From NCBI RefSeq assembly GCF_001482305.1, contig NZ_LOHP01000064.1, forward strand, positions 89,208 to 153,207: 64,000 bases of DNA, in the 5' to 3' direction. Position numbers and translations under genes: made by a program. The notes beneath the pieces were generated by a model. The model worked only from the letters and a program-made list of their open reading frames with translations, was not told the origin of the DNA and did not search any database. How positions within the stretch are numbered: position 1 is the first letter of the stretch; each line of letters begins with the position of its first letter. The stretch comes from Leucobacter sp. G161 (GTDB lineage Bacteria; Actinomycetota; Actinomycetes; Actinomycetales; Microbacteriaceae). Positions 33,546 to 42,533 of this stretch are shown here, piece by piece.

Positions 33546-34637
33546 CTACTTGGCGGCTGCCGCGCGCTTGGCTGCCTTCTCGATCTGCTCCTGGATGTAC
33601 GGGAGCGGATCGATGGGCACGCCCGAGCGGCGAAGTGCAAGGTGGAGGTGGTCGCCGAACGACATGCCAGTGTTACCGACTCGCCCAATCGGATCACCGA
33701 TCTCGACCCTGTCGCCGACCTTGAGGTCGTGCGAGTCAACCTGCATGTGGCAGTAGCGGCTGGTGAGCGTCTCGTCGTTGACCTTGTGCTGCAATTTCGC
33801 ACTGAATCCACAGCCGTCGCTCGCATAGCCCGCCTCGATAACCTCACCGGAGCCGATCGCGAGGACTGGGGTACCGCCAGGGGCAGCAATGTCTTGCGCA
33901 TCGTGGAACTGCTCGACGGGAGCGGTGCGGTACGCGAAGCCGTCGGTGAGTGGGAACTCCCGGTCGAAGGCGTTGCGGATCTCGGTGTTCTCGAGCAGCG
34001 CCGGATCAATGAGCCCAGCCTCGGGAGTGATTTGCTTGTAGGAGCCGGGATCGACGCCGAGCTCGACCGAACCGATCGCGTCGAGTGCGTCCTGCCCGGC
34101 GACGACGTCCGAACTCTGCAGCTGCTGATCCGTCCGTGCGGCGACCGTTGCTGCGTCACCAAATGCCGAGGAGAATGCGGGCAGCGCGGTCGTCAGCGCA
34201 AGGGTGCCGACGCACGCGACTGAGAATGTGGCGGCTGCGAGTCTCCTGGCTGTCCGGCGCTTCGGTCGGGTCTGCGACGTGGTTGCTGCGGCGTCGTGCT
34301 GAGTGCTCTGAGTGCCGGATGTCAGCGTGAACTCGGGCAGCGGTGTCAGGAGGAGTCCCTTGAGCGGGTCAGTCTGCTTCGTGTGCGTGGCTGGCTGCGA
34401 CGGTGCAGCGGGCTCGGCCGAGGAAGCGGGATTTGCCGGGGGAGCGGGTGCGTCTGCTGCGGCTGGCGCAGCCGGCATTGTTGTCGCTGCTGCCGTGTCA
34501 GTGTGTGCCGCGTGCGCAGTCGCTGTGTGTGAGTCGGCTGCTGACGCTGCGGACTCCCGCGACTCGGCGCGGAGGCGAGCTTCCCTAATGGAACGTCGAC
34601 TCGGATACGCCGTGGGCTCTTGCGGAGAATAAGGCAT
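33546..34637 (-). CDS. membrane-anchored M23 (LytM-like) peptidase
   Basis: 363 residues. An Ala/Pro/Thr-rich cytoplasmic N-terminus (1-140) is followed by one membrane helix (near 150-170: LAAATFSVACVGTLALTTA), a linker, and a C-terminal M23 domain. The zinc-site motifs are present: HDAQD (HxxxD), RYCHM and HLHLAL, so the enzyme should cut peptidoglycan peptide bridges. The start is taken at ATG 34637 because the upstream open frame (to 34844) is not protein-like; no Shine-Dalgarno is visible. The 213-bp region upstream to the ABC-F gene may hold a regulated leader, but I could not identify one. Confidence 0.85.
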   Translation of the reverse strand: MPYSPQEPTAYPSRRSIREARLRAESRESAASAADSHTATAHAAHTDTAAATTMPAAPAAADAPAPPANPASSAEPAAPSQPATHTKQTDPLKGLLLTPLPEFTLTSGTQSTQHDAAATTSQTRPKRRTARRLAAATFSVACVGTLALTTALPAFSSAFGDAATVAARTDQQLQSSDVVAGQDALDAIGSVELGVDPGSYKQITPEAGLIDPALLENTEIRNAFDREFPLTDGFAYRTAPVEQFHDAQDIAAPGGTPVLAIGSGEVIEAGYASDGCGFSAKLQHKVNDETLTSRYCHMQVDSHDLKVGDRVEIGDPIGRVGNTGMSFGDHLHLALRRSGVPIDPLPYIQEQIEKAAKRAAAAK

Positions 34638-34850
34638 GTAGTACAAAGCAGCGGCAGTTTGTGTTCTCGAAGGGCTCGGACCGCTTGTCTCCGGCCCCCC
34701 GAAGCTGGAATTGTGCAACCATAGCAGACCAATCTTGGCCGCGGTGGGAAGTGTTCGGGTCTCCACAACGGAAACCGAAACGGCTGGTGCTTCCCGACAC
34801 CGAGCAGCGAGTTCGGGGCGGCGCACAGTAGGGCCGCCCCGCAAGCACCG

Positions 34851-36614
34851 TCACGATGTCGGCTTGAGCTCGATATGCGATCCCTGCCATCGGCGCCGAA
34901 GCCAGCGATCGTGCGAGGCGACGATCACAGTCCCAGGGAATGCGGCGACCGCCTCTTCGATGGCGCCAGCCAATGTCAAGGACAGGTGGTTCGTCGGCTC
35001 GTCGAGGAGCAAGATGTCCGGCGGGTCAGCGATGAGGATCGCGAGCGCGAGCCTGCGCTGTTGACCGGTGCTCAGCGCTGCGAGCGGCTGTGCTTCATCA
35101 CGGCGGGCTAGGAGGCCGAACCGCTCGAGCGGGATCGCGGTCGCCCGCTCGATCCCAACACCGTCGACGTAGGTCTCCTGGACTGTGCGATGCGTGCCGA
35201 CGCCGCGCGGATCGGCGAACATGTTTTCTTGTTCGAGGATGCCCACGCGCATGTCTGGCGCAATCGTCACCGCACCCTCATCGGCTTGCACGAGCCCGGC
35301 AATCGTGCGGAGCAGCGTGGACTTGCCTGCGCCGTTGGCGCCGGTCAGTAGCCACTTCTCACCCGCCAGTACCTCGAGCGACGTCGCCGGGAGTCGGCCC
35401 TCGACTGCCACGCGCATGAGCGTCACCGCCGGGACGGTATTGCCCGAGCTCACAGGAGGCCCGCCCGCAGAGCGTTCAGGCTCGCGTGCGGCGCCATTCG
35501 TCGCCGAAGGGGCTGCGATACCCGCGAACGTCAGGGGTGCGTGCGGCCGGCTGATCTGGCGCGCCGTGAGCGTGTCGAGCCGCGAGCGAGCGTCGTTGAC
35601 GCGACGCGCGACGACGCGCGCGTTGCGATCCGCATAGAACTTTTGGGCCATCCGGGACTCCGACCGCGGCTTCCAATCGATGTGGCCAACGATCTGATTG
35701 TCGCCAACAGCTGCACGGAGACGGCGCAGCTCAGCCTGCTCGTCGGAATACTGCTGCGACCAGCGGCGGCGTGCGTCGCGCTGCGCGGTGGCATAGTCGG
35801 TGTAGCTCCCCGTAAACCTCGTGATCCCAATCCCACTGCCGGTGCCGTCCTGAACCAGTATTGCCGCGATGGATTCGGGCAGTGGCGCCGGATCGAGGTC
35901 GACGAGCGCGGTCGCGGCCTCGTCCAGGAACGCGCGATCGTGGCTGGCGAACAGCACCGGGCCGCGCCAGGTAGTGAGGGTGCGGGTGAGAAACTCGCTC
36001 GCGCTGTCGTCGAGGTGGTTTGTCGGCTCGTCGAGCAGTAGAACGTCTGGCGCGTTGAGCAGCAGCCATGCCAGTGATAGCCGGGCGCGCTGCCCGCCCG
36101 AGAGCGATCTCGTCGCGCGATCCCGCGGGATCTGCGCAATGCCGAGCCCGGCGAGCATCCGCTCAACGCGCGTATCGAGCTCCCACGCGCTTAGGCGCTC
36201 AACCGTGTCGAGCGCCTCCGCATAGGCGTCGCCTGCATCGGGGGCCTCTGGGTGCACGGCGAGTTCCTCGCTGAGCTGCTCGAGCGCTGCGAGAGCCGCA
36301 CGCACCGGAGCGGTAGCGGCGTGGATCGCGGTGCGGATCGTGTCCGTCGGACCGAACGGGGGCTCCTGGTGCAGCAGTCCGATGCTCGCGGCTCGGCCAC
36401 CGGGCGCGATAGCTGTCACTGAGCCCGCGTCCGCTCCGGTCAGGCCCGCGGCGATGCGCAGCAGCGTCGACTTGCCTGAGCCGTTCTCGCCGATCAGGCC
36501 GACTCGACTGCCAGCCGGTACGGCGAACGAGATGTCGGTGAGTACGCGGCGCGCACCGAACGACTTGGACACGCTGTCAAACCGAAGATGGGCAGAGAAA
36601 AGTGAATTGGACAT
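34851..36614 (-). CDS. ABC-F family ATPase with candidate regulated leader
   Basis: 587-residue soluble protein with two ABC domains. NBD1: GENGSGKST, LSGGQRARLSLAWLLL, LLLDEPTNHLDD, SHD. The linker (about 255-365) is long and basic with RDARRRWSQQ and KPRSESRMAQKFYADRNARVVARRV, typical of ribosome-binding ABC-F proteins. NBD2: GANGAGKST, LSTGQQRRLALAIL, LLLDEPTNHLS, SHD. Actinobacterial proteins of this layout include macrolide/lincosamide self-resistance factors such as TlrC and OleB; the specificity here is unknown. AGGAG lies 4 nt before the ATG and can pair with a segment of the upstream leader ORF, suggesting translational induction. Confidence 0.88.
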   Translation of the reverse strand: MSNSLFSAHLRFDSVSKSFGARRVLTDISFAVPAGSRVGLIGENGSGKSTLLRIAAGLTGADAGSVTAIAPGGRAASIGLLHQEPPFGPTDTIRTAIHAATAPVRAALAALEQLSEELAVHPEAPDAGDAYAEALDTVERLSAWELDTRVERMLAGLGIAQIPRDRATRSLSGGQRARLSLAWLLLNAPDVLLLDEPTNHLDDSASEFLTRTLTTWRGPVLFASHDRAFLDEAATALVDLDPAPLPESIAAILVQDGTGSGIGITRFTGSYTDYATAQRDARRRWSQQYSDEQAELRRLRAAVGDNQIVGHIDWKPRSESRMAQKFYADRNARVVARRVNDARSRLDTLTARQISRPHAPLTFAGIAAPSATNGAAREPERSAGGPPVSSGNTVPAVTLMRVAVEGRLPATSLEVLAGEKWLLTGANGAGKSTLLRTIAGLVQADEGAVTIAPDMRVGILEQENMFADPRGVGTHRTVQETYVDGVGIERATAIPLERFGLLARRDEAQPLAALSTGQQRRLALAILIADPPDILLLDEPTNHLSLTLAGAIEEAVAAFPGTVIVASHDRWLRRRWQGSHIELKPTS

Positions 36615-36616
36615 AG

Positions 36617-36711
36617 AGCTCCTGAGACGTGTGCGGGCGCTGAACGCTGCCTGGATCTCGGATCTCTTGGCTGCGATGTCAGCACGCGGTGTGCTGGGAC
36701 AGTGCGGAGCT
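36617..36711 (-). promoter_or_regulatory. candidate ribosome-binding-site sequestration in the ABC-F leader
   Basis: On the minus strand AGCTCC inside the leader ORF (36706-36711) is complementary to GGAGCT (36617-36622), which contains the Shine-Dalgarno of the ABC-F gene. A separate perfect hairpin, CAGCAC-ACCGC-GTGCTG (36680-36696), covers the end of the leader ORF. A ribosome stalled early in the leader would cover AGCTCC and free the Shine-Dalgarno. Confidence 0.45.
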
Positions 36712-36717
36712 GTTCAC
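36679..36717 (-). CDS. candidate leader peptide (12 aa) upstream of ABC-F
   Basis: GTG at 36715-36717 is preceded by AGAGGAAG (36721-36728) at correct spacing and opens a frame VNSSALSQHTAC ending in TGA, 64 nt before the ABC-F start. A possible -10 box, TAGACT (36746-36751), would give a short untranslated leader. Short, well-initiated ORFs of this type upstream of antibiotic-resistance ABC-F genes act as stall sensors; function here is inferred. Confidence 0.5.
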   Translation of the reverse strand: MNSSALSQHTAC

Positions 36718-36753
36718 GATCTTCCTCTGCTCGGGGGACTGGGCGAGTCTAGT

Positions 36754-37734
36754 TTACTCAGGCACGAGCGTGGCGCGCTTGAGCGCTCGAGAGTGTCGCA
36801 GCTCACCGGCCTTCACCGTGATCACGCCTGTGACGATGAGGGCGGCTCCCAGCCACTGCAGCGGAGTGGGCACGACGGCGAGTAGCACGATGGTCCATAC
36901 GATCCCGAATAGCGGCTCCGAGTAGCCCGTGAAGCTCGACACTGTTGCGCCGAGACGCCGTGAGGCAGCGACCCCCAGCAGGTAGGAGAGCACCGTCGAG
37001 ATGAGCACCATGCCAGCAACGACGATCCAAGGCGACAGGGAAACGCCGGCGATGGTGGCGGGAGCCGACGTCACCTCGAAGGGGAGCATGCCAATGGCGC
37101 CGGCGACGATGAGGGGCACCGCGCCAACGAGCAGCCCGAGTCCGACGAAGGGCAGCGTGGGGATGCCGTGGTCGCTTGCTGCTCCCGTTGCGTAGTACGC
37201 TGCGTTGCCCGCTGCGGCCACGAGCGCGAACGCTATGCCGAGCGGATGCAGCGACACCCCGGCGAGCACGCCTGAGATCGACACGACCCCGAGCACCGCG
37301 ATCCCGGCTCCGGCGAGTGTGACCCACGACGGCGCCACGCGGCTTCGGGCCCACATCCACAGCATGAGCATGACGGGGCCCGTGAACTCGATGAGGAGGG
37401 CGAGGCTGGGTGGAATGTACTGCACCGCGAGAAAGAACGCGAGTTGGCAGCCTGCGACAGCGAGGACGCCGAAGGCGAGCAGCTGTGGCCATGCGCGCCG
37501 CACGAGATCCCAGCGACCGCGCATGAGCGCAATCGTTGGGCCGAGCAGCACAATTGCAGAGAACGCGATGCGTGCCGTGGTCGCAGCGCCGGCGGACCAT
37601 CCGGCTTGCATCAGCGCGCTCGCGAAAATGCCTGACAGCGCGAACGACGCGGCCGATCCGATTGCCAGGAGAAAGCCGGTGACCGCCGGGGCCTGCGCCG
37701 CAACATGGGGTAGGGGAGCGCTCGCTTGCATCAT
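36754..37734 (-). CDS. EamA/DMT-family exporter (RhtA-like)
   Basis: 326-residue transporter with ten hydrophobic helices in two EamA repeats. Marks: ASFALSGIFASALMQAGWSAG in the first repeat, QYIPPSLALLIEFTGPV, and SSFTGYSEPLFGIVWTIVLL plus QWLGAALIVTGVI in the second. It resembles threonine/homoserine exporter RhtA-type proteins; the substrate is not proven. Two adjacent ATG codons begin the gene. It is divergent from the M20 peptidase; its 3' end adjoins the ABC-F leader. Confidence 0.86.
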   Translation of the reverse strand: MMQASAPLPHVAAQAPAVTGFLLAIGSAASFALSGIFASALMQAGWSAGAATTARIAFSAIVLLGPTIALMRGRWDLVRRAWPQLLAFGVLAVAGCQLAFFLAVQYIPPSLALLIEFTGPVMLMLWMWARSRVAPSWVTLAGAGIAVLGVVSISGVLAGVSLHPLGIAFALVAAAGNAAYYATGAASDHGIPTLPFVGLGLLVGAVPLIVAGAIGMLPFEVTSAPATIAGVSLSPWIVVAGMVLISTVLSYLLGVAASRRLGATVSSFTGYSEPLFGIVWTIVLLAVVPTPLQWLGAALIVTGVITVKAGELRHSRALKRATLVPE

Positions 37735-37802
37735 TGCCTATCGGTGCTGTGCTGGTGTGAATAGTTCTGAGGCTATCGCGTTCGTCCCGCTATGGTGGAG
37801 GC

Positions 37803-39113
37803 ATGGCAAGCGAGCTCGATGTAGACCTGTCCGAAACGGCGCGGATCGCGCGCGACCTCATCCGGATTGACACGTCAAACCGTGGTGGTGGCGATGCGAA
37901 TCCCGAGCGCCCAGCGGCCGATTACGTGTCGGCCTACCTGCGTGAACTCGGGCTCGATCCCGTCACGATCGAATCGGATCCTGGGCGAGCGAGCGTCGTT
38001 GCGCGCGTGGCAGGCCGGGAACCGAACCTGCCAGCGCTTGTGCTGCACGGGCATCTCGACGTGGTCCCGGCGGATCCGGCAAATTGGTCCGTCGATCCCT
38101 TCGCCGGGGTCGTCAAAGACGGCCTGCTCTGGGGGCGTGGCGCCGTGGACATGAAGGACATGGACGCCATGATCCTTACCTCGATTGCCGAGATTCTTCG
38201 CGCCGGCGAACAGCCCAGACGCGACGTCATCCTTGCGTTCTTCGCGGACGAGGAGAACGGCGGTATCTACGGCTCGCACCACCTTGTCGAGCACCACCCC
38301 GAACTGTTCGCGGGTGCCGGCACCGCCATCAGCGAGGTCGGCGGCTACTCGATTGACATCGCGGGCAACCGCGCGTACCTCATCCAGACGGGCGAGAAGG
38401 CGCTCGACTGGATTCGGCTGCGTGCTCGCGGTACGGCCGCCCACGGCTCGCGCGTCTGGCACGACAACGCGGTGACCCGACTTGCCGAGGCGATCGCCGC
38501 GCTCGGTCGGCACGAGTGGCCGATCGCGCTCTGTGACACGACCCGCGAACTCGTCGATGAGATCGCGAAGCTTGTTGGCGAGGACCCGAAGGAGATCAAC
38601 CCCGAGGAGCTCGTGCTCAGCCTCGGCGCGGGGGCCGGCTTCATCCAGGCGAGCCTGCGGAACACCTCGAACCCGACGGTGCTCTCCGCCGGCTACAAGC
38701 ACAATGTCATCCCTGACACTGCTGAGGCGCTCGTCGACGTGCGCACGCTGCCGACCGAACAAGAAGAGGTGCGTGCGGAGATTCAGCGCATCGTCGGCGA
38801 CGACATCGAAATCGAGATCGTCCACTCGGACATCGGGCTCGAGGTGCCGTTCTCGGGTGAGCTCGTCGACGCAATGAAGGCAGCACTCGAAGCGCACGAC
38901 CCCGGTGCGAAGGTCCTCCCGTATATGCTCTCGGGCGGCACGGACAACAAGGCGCTCGCGCGGCTCGGAATCACCGGGTACGGCTTTGCCCCGCTCAAGC
39001 TTCCGGCAGATCTCGACTTCCCCGGGATGTTCCACGGTGTCGATGAGCGGGTGCCCCTTGACGCGCTTGATTTTGGACACCGCGTGCTCGCGGACTTGCT
39101 GCGCGCTTACTGA
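37803..39113 (+). CDS. M20-family metallopeptidase
   Basis: 436-residue dizinc peptidase/deacylase. Metal-site motifs: [10 protein letters not shown] (first His-Asp), GRGAVDMKD (bridging Asp), ADEENGG (catalytic Glu then ligand Glu), and a late GMFHGVDE His. The dimerisation lid domain starts near [13 protein letters not shown]. Such proteins cleave dipeptides or remove acyl groups from amino acids; the substrate is open. ATG 37803 is 6 nt after TATGGT; the GGAGG between them is too close to act as Shine-Dalgarno, so the message is probably leaderless. Confidence 0.88.
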   Translation: MASELDVDLSETARIARDLIRIDTSNRGGGDANPERPAADYVSAYLRELGLDPVTIESDPGRASVVARVAGREPNLPALVLHGHLDVVPADPANWSVDPFAGVVKDGLLWGRGAVDMKDMDAMILTSIAEILRAGEQPRRDVILAFFADEENGGIYGSHHLVEHHPELFAGAGTAISEVGGYSIDIAGNRAYLIQTGEKALDWIRLRARGTAAHGSRVWHDNAVTRLAEAIAALGRHEWPIALCDTTRELVDEIAKLVGEDPKEINPEELVLSLGAGAGFIQASLRNTSNPTVLSAGYKHNVIPDTAEALVDVRTLPTEQEEVRAEIQRIVGDDIEIEIVHSDIGLEVPFSGELVDAMKAALEAHDPGAKVLPYMLSGGTDNKALARLGITGYGFAPLKLPADLDFPGMFHGVDERVPLDALDFGHRVLADLLRAY

Positions 39114-39186
39114 TCCCTCAGTTGCGCTTGGGCTAGTCTGGACGACGGCCCGCAGCGCGTGCCATGAGACGGAAGGCCACCACCGC

Positions 39187-40056
39187 ATGGGTATTTTCGA
39201 GGCGATCATCCTCGGTATCGTTCAGGGGCTCACTGAGTTCCTGCCGGTTTCTTCGAGCGCACACCTCCGGGTGACGAGCGAACTCCTGGGCATCGGCGAC
39301 GCCGGTGCAGCGTTCACCGCGATCACCCAGATCGGCACCGAAGCGGCGGTCATCGTCTTCTTCTGGCGAGACATTGTGCGCATCATTGGGCGATGGTTCC
39401 GCTCGCTGTCAGGCAAGACCGTTCCGCGGAACGACCCTGACGCGAAGATGGGCTGGTGGATCATTCTCGGCACCATCCCGATCGTCGTGCTCGGCCTGCT
39501 GTTCCAGGACGCGATTGAGACGACGCTGCGCTCGCTCTGGTTCACCGCTATCTCCCTCATTGTATTCGGCCTGCTGCTCGGCGTCGCCGACAGGGTCGGC
39601 TCGAAGGTGCGCCCGATCGAGAAGCTCACCTGGAAGCACGGCCTCATCTACGGTCTCGCGCAGGCTGCGTCGCTCATTCCCGGGGTCTCCCGCTCGGGCG
39701 GCACGATCACCGCAGGCCTCTTCATGGGCTACAAGCGTGAGGCGGCAGCCCGCTACTCGTTCCTGCTGGCGATCCCCGCTGTGCTCGGCTCTGGCTTCTA
39801 CCAGGTCTTCAAAGTCATCAAGGCTCCGGAGAACCAGGCGCCGTGGAGCATGACGATTGTTGCGACCGTCGTCGCCTTCGCCATTGCGCTCGTCGTGATC
39901 GGCTTCTTCATGCGGTACATCTCGAAGCGCAGCTTCATGCCGTTCGTGATCTACCGCGTACTCATCGGCGGCGTGATCATCGCGCTGCTGCTTACCGGAG
40001 TCTTGACCCCCGGCGGCGAGGTCGCTGCCCAGGCTGCGATCGGAGCTACCCCGTGA
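39187..40056 (+). CDS. uppP: undecaprenyl-diphosphatase UppP
   Basis: 289-residue multi-helix membrane enzyme that dephosphorylates undecaprenyl pyrophosphate to recycle the carrier for peptidoglycan synthesis; also linked to bacitracin resistance. Motifs: [18 protein letters not shown] (15-32 region, catalytic Glu) and [11 protein letters not shown] (catalytic Arg/Ser). The start is ATG 39187, where the typical UppP N-terminus begins; the frame is open further upstream antisense to nothing useful. It overlaps mshC by 4 nt, the arrangement also seen near mshC in mycobacteria. Confidence 0.95.
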   Translation: MGIFEAIILGIVQGLTEFLPVSSSAHLRVTSELLGIGDAGAAFTAITQIGTEAAVIVFFWRDIVRIIGRWFRSLSGKTVPRNDPDAKMGWWIILGTIPIVVLGLLFQDAIETTLRSLWFTAISLIVFGLLLGVADRVGSKVRPIEKLTWKHGLIYGLAQAASLIPGVSRSGGTITAGLFMGYKREAAARYSFLLAIPAVLGSGFYQVFKVIKAPENQAPWSMTIVATVVAFAIALVVIGFFMRYISKRSFMPFVIYRVLIGGVIIALLLTGVLTPGGEVAAQAAIGATP

Positions 40057-41324
40057 GAACTTGGACCCCGCCCGTGATCCCCGAACTGCCGGGATCGGGT
40101 GAAGCGCCGAAGCTGTTCAACACGGCGACGGGACGCATGGAACACCCTGCGATCCAAGACGACCGCGCGACGCTGTACGTGTGCGGGCTGACGCCCTACG
40201 ACGCGACGCACATTGGTCACGCCTTCACCTACCTCACGTTCGACATCATGCAGCGTGCCTGGCACGACGCTGGCATCGAGACGGTGTACGCGCAGAACAT
40301 CACCGACATCGACGACCCGCTGCTCGAGCGGGCGAACGACACCGGTGTCGACTGGCGCGCGCTTGCCGACGAGCAGATCGGGCTCTACCGTTCCGATATG
40401 CACCGGCTCGGCATGATCCCGCCAGCTCACTTCGTTGCGGTGACCGAAGCCATCGATGAGATTGCCTACGGTGTGAAGCAGCTCATCGAGCGTGGCTTCG
40501 CGTACACCGTGCCGACGCCTGATGCGGAGGGCGACGACATCTACTTCGACGTTCGCGGTGCGCAGAAGGAATCGCAGTGGCGGCTCGGAGATGTTGCCCC
40601 GTACGAGCGTGACCTGCTCGAAACGTTGAGCGCAGAGCGCGGGGGAGACCCCGAACGCGAGGGCAAGCGTGACGTGCTCGATCCGCTGCTGTGGCGCGCC
40701 GCACGCGACGGTGAGCCGAGCTGGGAATCTGCGGTCGGCGTTGGCCGTCCCGGCTGGCACATCGAGTGCACCGTGATCGCACGGGAGGCGCTCGGCGAGC
40801 TGTTCACTGTGCAGGGCGGCGGGCACGACCTCGTGTTCCCGCACCACGAGTTCACCGCTGCGCACGCCACCGCGATCTCGGGCAAGCCGCTCGCGCACGC
40901 GTACTGTCACGCGGCACTCGTGTCATACGACGGCCATAAAATGTCGAAGTCACGCGGCAACTTGGTGTTTGTGTCGAAGCTGCTCGACGGGGCGCACGCG
41001 GGTCACTGCGTTGACCCGTCGGCGATCCGTCTCGCGCTCCTCGCCAACCACTACCGCTCCGAGTGGGAGTGGTTCGACACTGATCTCGAACGGGCCGAGC
41101 GTCGACTCGCGGCCTGGCGCGAGGGCCTTGAGCGCACTCCTGAGGAGCCTGCGTCCGCCGCGGTCGTTCTGCAGCAGCTTCGTGCAGCGATGGCGAACGA
41201 CCTCGATACCCCCGTGATGCTCGCGACGCTCGACGCGGCGCTCGATGCTGGTGTCGACGATCCGTGCCTGATCGCCAACGCCGTGCATGCGCTGCTCGGT
41301 GTGCAGCTCCAGCCCGGCGAGTAA
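40053..41324 (+). CDS. mshC: mycothiol cysteine ligase MshC
   Basis: 423-residue CysRS-like enzyme that joins cysteine to GlcN-inositol in mycothiol synthesis. It differs from tRNA-charging CysRS by its short length and the MshC-type motifs: [20 protein letters not shown] (zinc Cys, HIGH), [32 protein letters not shown] (zinc His), and [11 protein letters not shown] 40053 overlaps the uppP stop; alternative starts upstream lie inside uppP. Convergent with the PAC2 gene 27 nt away. Confidence 0.95.
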   Translation: MRTWTPPVIPELPGSGEAPKLFNTATGRMEHPAIQDDRATLYVCGLTPYDATHIGHAFTYLTFDIMQRAWHDAGIETVYAQNITDIDDPLLERANDTGVDWRALADEQIGLYRSDMHRLGMIPPAHFVAVTEAIDEIAYGVKQLIERGFAYTVPTPDAEGDDIYFDVRGAQKESQWRLGDVAPYERDLLETLSAERGGDPEREGKRDVLDPLLWRAARDGEPSWESAVGVGRPGWHIECTVIAREALGELFTVQGGGHDLVFPHHEFTAAHATAISGKPLAHAYCHAALVSYDGHKMSKSRGNLVFVSKLLDGAHAGHCVDPSAIRLALLANHYRSEWEWFDTDLERAERRLAAWREGLERTPEEPASAAVVLQQLRAAMANDLDTPVMLATLDAALDAGVDDPCLIANAVHALLGVQLQPGE

Positions 41325-41351
41325 CGCCAGACGAGTCGCCCGATGGCCCAG

Positions 41352-42455
41352 TTAGCGTGTGCTGGCTGGGCCGTCGGCGTCTGAGGGGCCTGCGGGGCCG
41401 GCTGGCGGTGCGGCGTCAGACGGGCCGTCGGTGTCTGCAGGGTCGTCGGCTTCCGGTTCACCGTCGCTGCCGGACAGCGTCTCGGCGTCGATCGCTCCGA
41501 ACTGCCCGCGAGAGTCCTGCTCGAGGAACTTCTCGAACTCGGCCGCGAGCGCATCGCCCGTGGTCTCCGCTGCAAGCGCGTCGTCCCGTGCCTCTTCGAG
41601 GCTGCGGATATACCGGGTCATATCGTCGTCGTTCTCAGCGATCCGGTTGATATTGCTCTCCCAGTCGGTCGCCTGGGCGAAGAGCTCGCCGCGGGGGATG
41701 ACGATGTCGAGCAGCTCTTCGAGCTTGTCGAGAATCGCGAGCGTCGCCTTTGGTGACGGCGCCGAGTGCACGTAGTGCGGCACCTGCACCCACAGCGAGA
41801 GGCTGTCAATGGTTGCGGCCTCGAGCGCGATGTCGATTGCGGTCACGATGCCGACGGGACCCTCGTAGTCGCTGCGTTCGGCGCCGTAGCGGTCGCGCAG
41901 GATCGGGTCTTCCGAGGTGACGCTCGTAATGATCGGGCGGGAGTGCGGAGCGTCTGAGTACATGGAGCCGAGCAGCACGACGAGATCGACGCCCCACACC
42001 TCCGCGAGTTCGACAACCTCGTCGGCGAAGTTCTCCCAATCGCGGCCTGGCTCGTAGCCGGGCATAAAGAAGAGGTCGTGCACGGGACTGCCGTCGATGC
42101 GTGTGATCGCGTCGCTGTCATGCGCTGGGGTGGCGTCTGCGGCGCTCTCGGCTGCTGCGAGCCCGTGCGTGGGCGACGGCCGGTGGACCGTCCCGTACAG
42201 CCGCGTGTCGGGCCAGTCGATGACACGCTGCCCCTGTTCGTCACGCTGCATCCGCGGGCGTTGGAGTTGGAGATCTACGAAGCTCTCGCCGCCTATGACG
42301 TGAAGGAGCTCGGCCTGCTGCAACCCAATGAGGTGCTGCAGAGCCTCCGATGTGGCGTCACCCGCATCGCTCCAACCTTGGAACGCTGCGATGAGTACGC
42401 GCGGCGCGAGGTCAGGTCCTGTCGAATTATTCACGCCCTCCAGACTATCTCCCAC
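41352..42455 (-). CDS. PAC2-family protein
   Basis: Up to 367 residues of the PAC2 (proteasome assembly chaperone 2-like, formerly DUF75) family: RVLIAAFQGWSDAGDATSEAL at the start of the domain, the FMPGYEPGRDWENFADEVVELA and LLGSMYSDAPHSRPI blocks. The C-terminal ~40 residues are an acidic Ala/Pro/Gly tail. Bacterial members are conserved near mshC in Actinobacteria; the biochemical role is unknown. The start may be GTG 42455 or GTG 42434; the latter has TAGTCT 7 nt upstream, as for leaderless genes. Confidence 0.85.
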   Translation of the reverse strand: MGDSLEGVNNSTGPDLAPRVLIAAFQGWSDAGDATSEALQHLIGLQQAELLHVIGGESFVDLQLQRPRMQRDEQGQRVIDWPDTRLYGTVHRPSPTHGLAAAESAADATPAHDSDAITRIDGSPVHDLFFMPGYEPGRDWENFADEVVELAEVWGVDLVVLLGSMYSDAPHSRPIITSVTSEDPILRDRYGAERSDYEGPVGIVTAIDIALEAATIDSLSLWVQVPHYVHSAPSPKATLAILDKLEELLDIVIPRGELFAQATDWESNINRIAENDDDMTRYIRSLEEARDDALAAETTGDALAAEFEKFLEQDSRGQFGAIDAETLSGSDGEPEADDPADTDGPSDAAPPAGPAGPSDADGPASTR

Positions 42456-42533
42456 GCCCGAGGACGCAGACCGGCAAGCCGCACGCGCTCAGGAGGCCCG
42501 TTCTCTCCGAAAGCTCCCGGTAAGATCATTGGA

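Noticed and set aside
34638..34850. c-di-AMP (ydaO-type) riboswitch before the M23 peptidase
   Set aside because: Such riboswitches precede some actinobacterial cell-wall hydrolase genes, but I could not find the conserved core in this leader.
38905..39186. Longer uppP frame beginning at 38905
   Set aside because: It lies inside the M20 peptidase gene in another frame and does not resemble UppP; the typical N-terminus begins at 39187.
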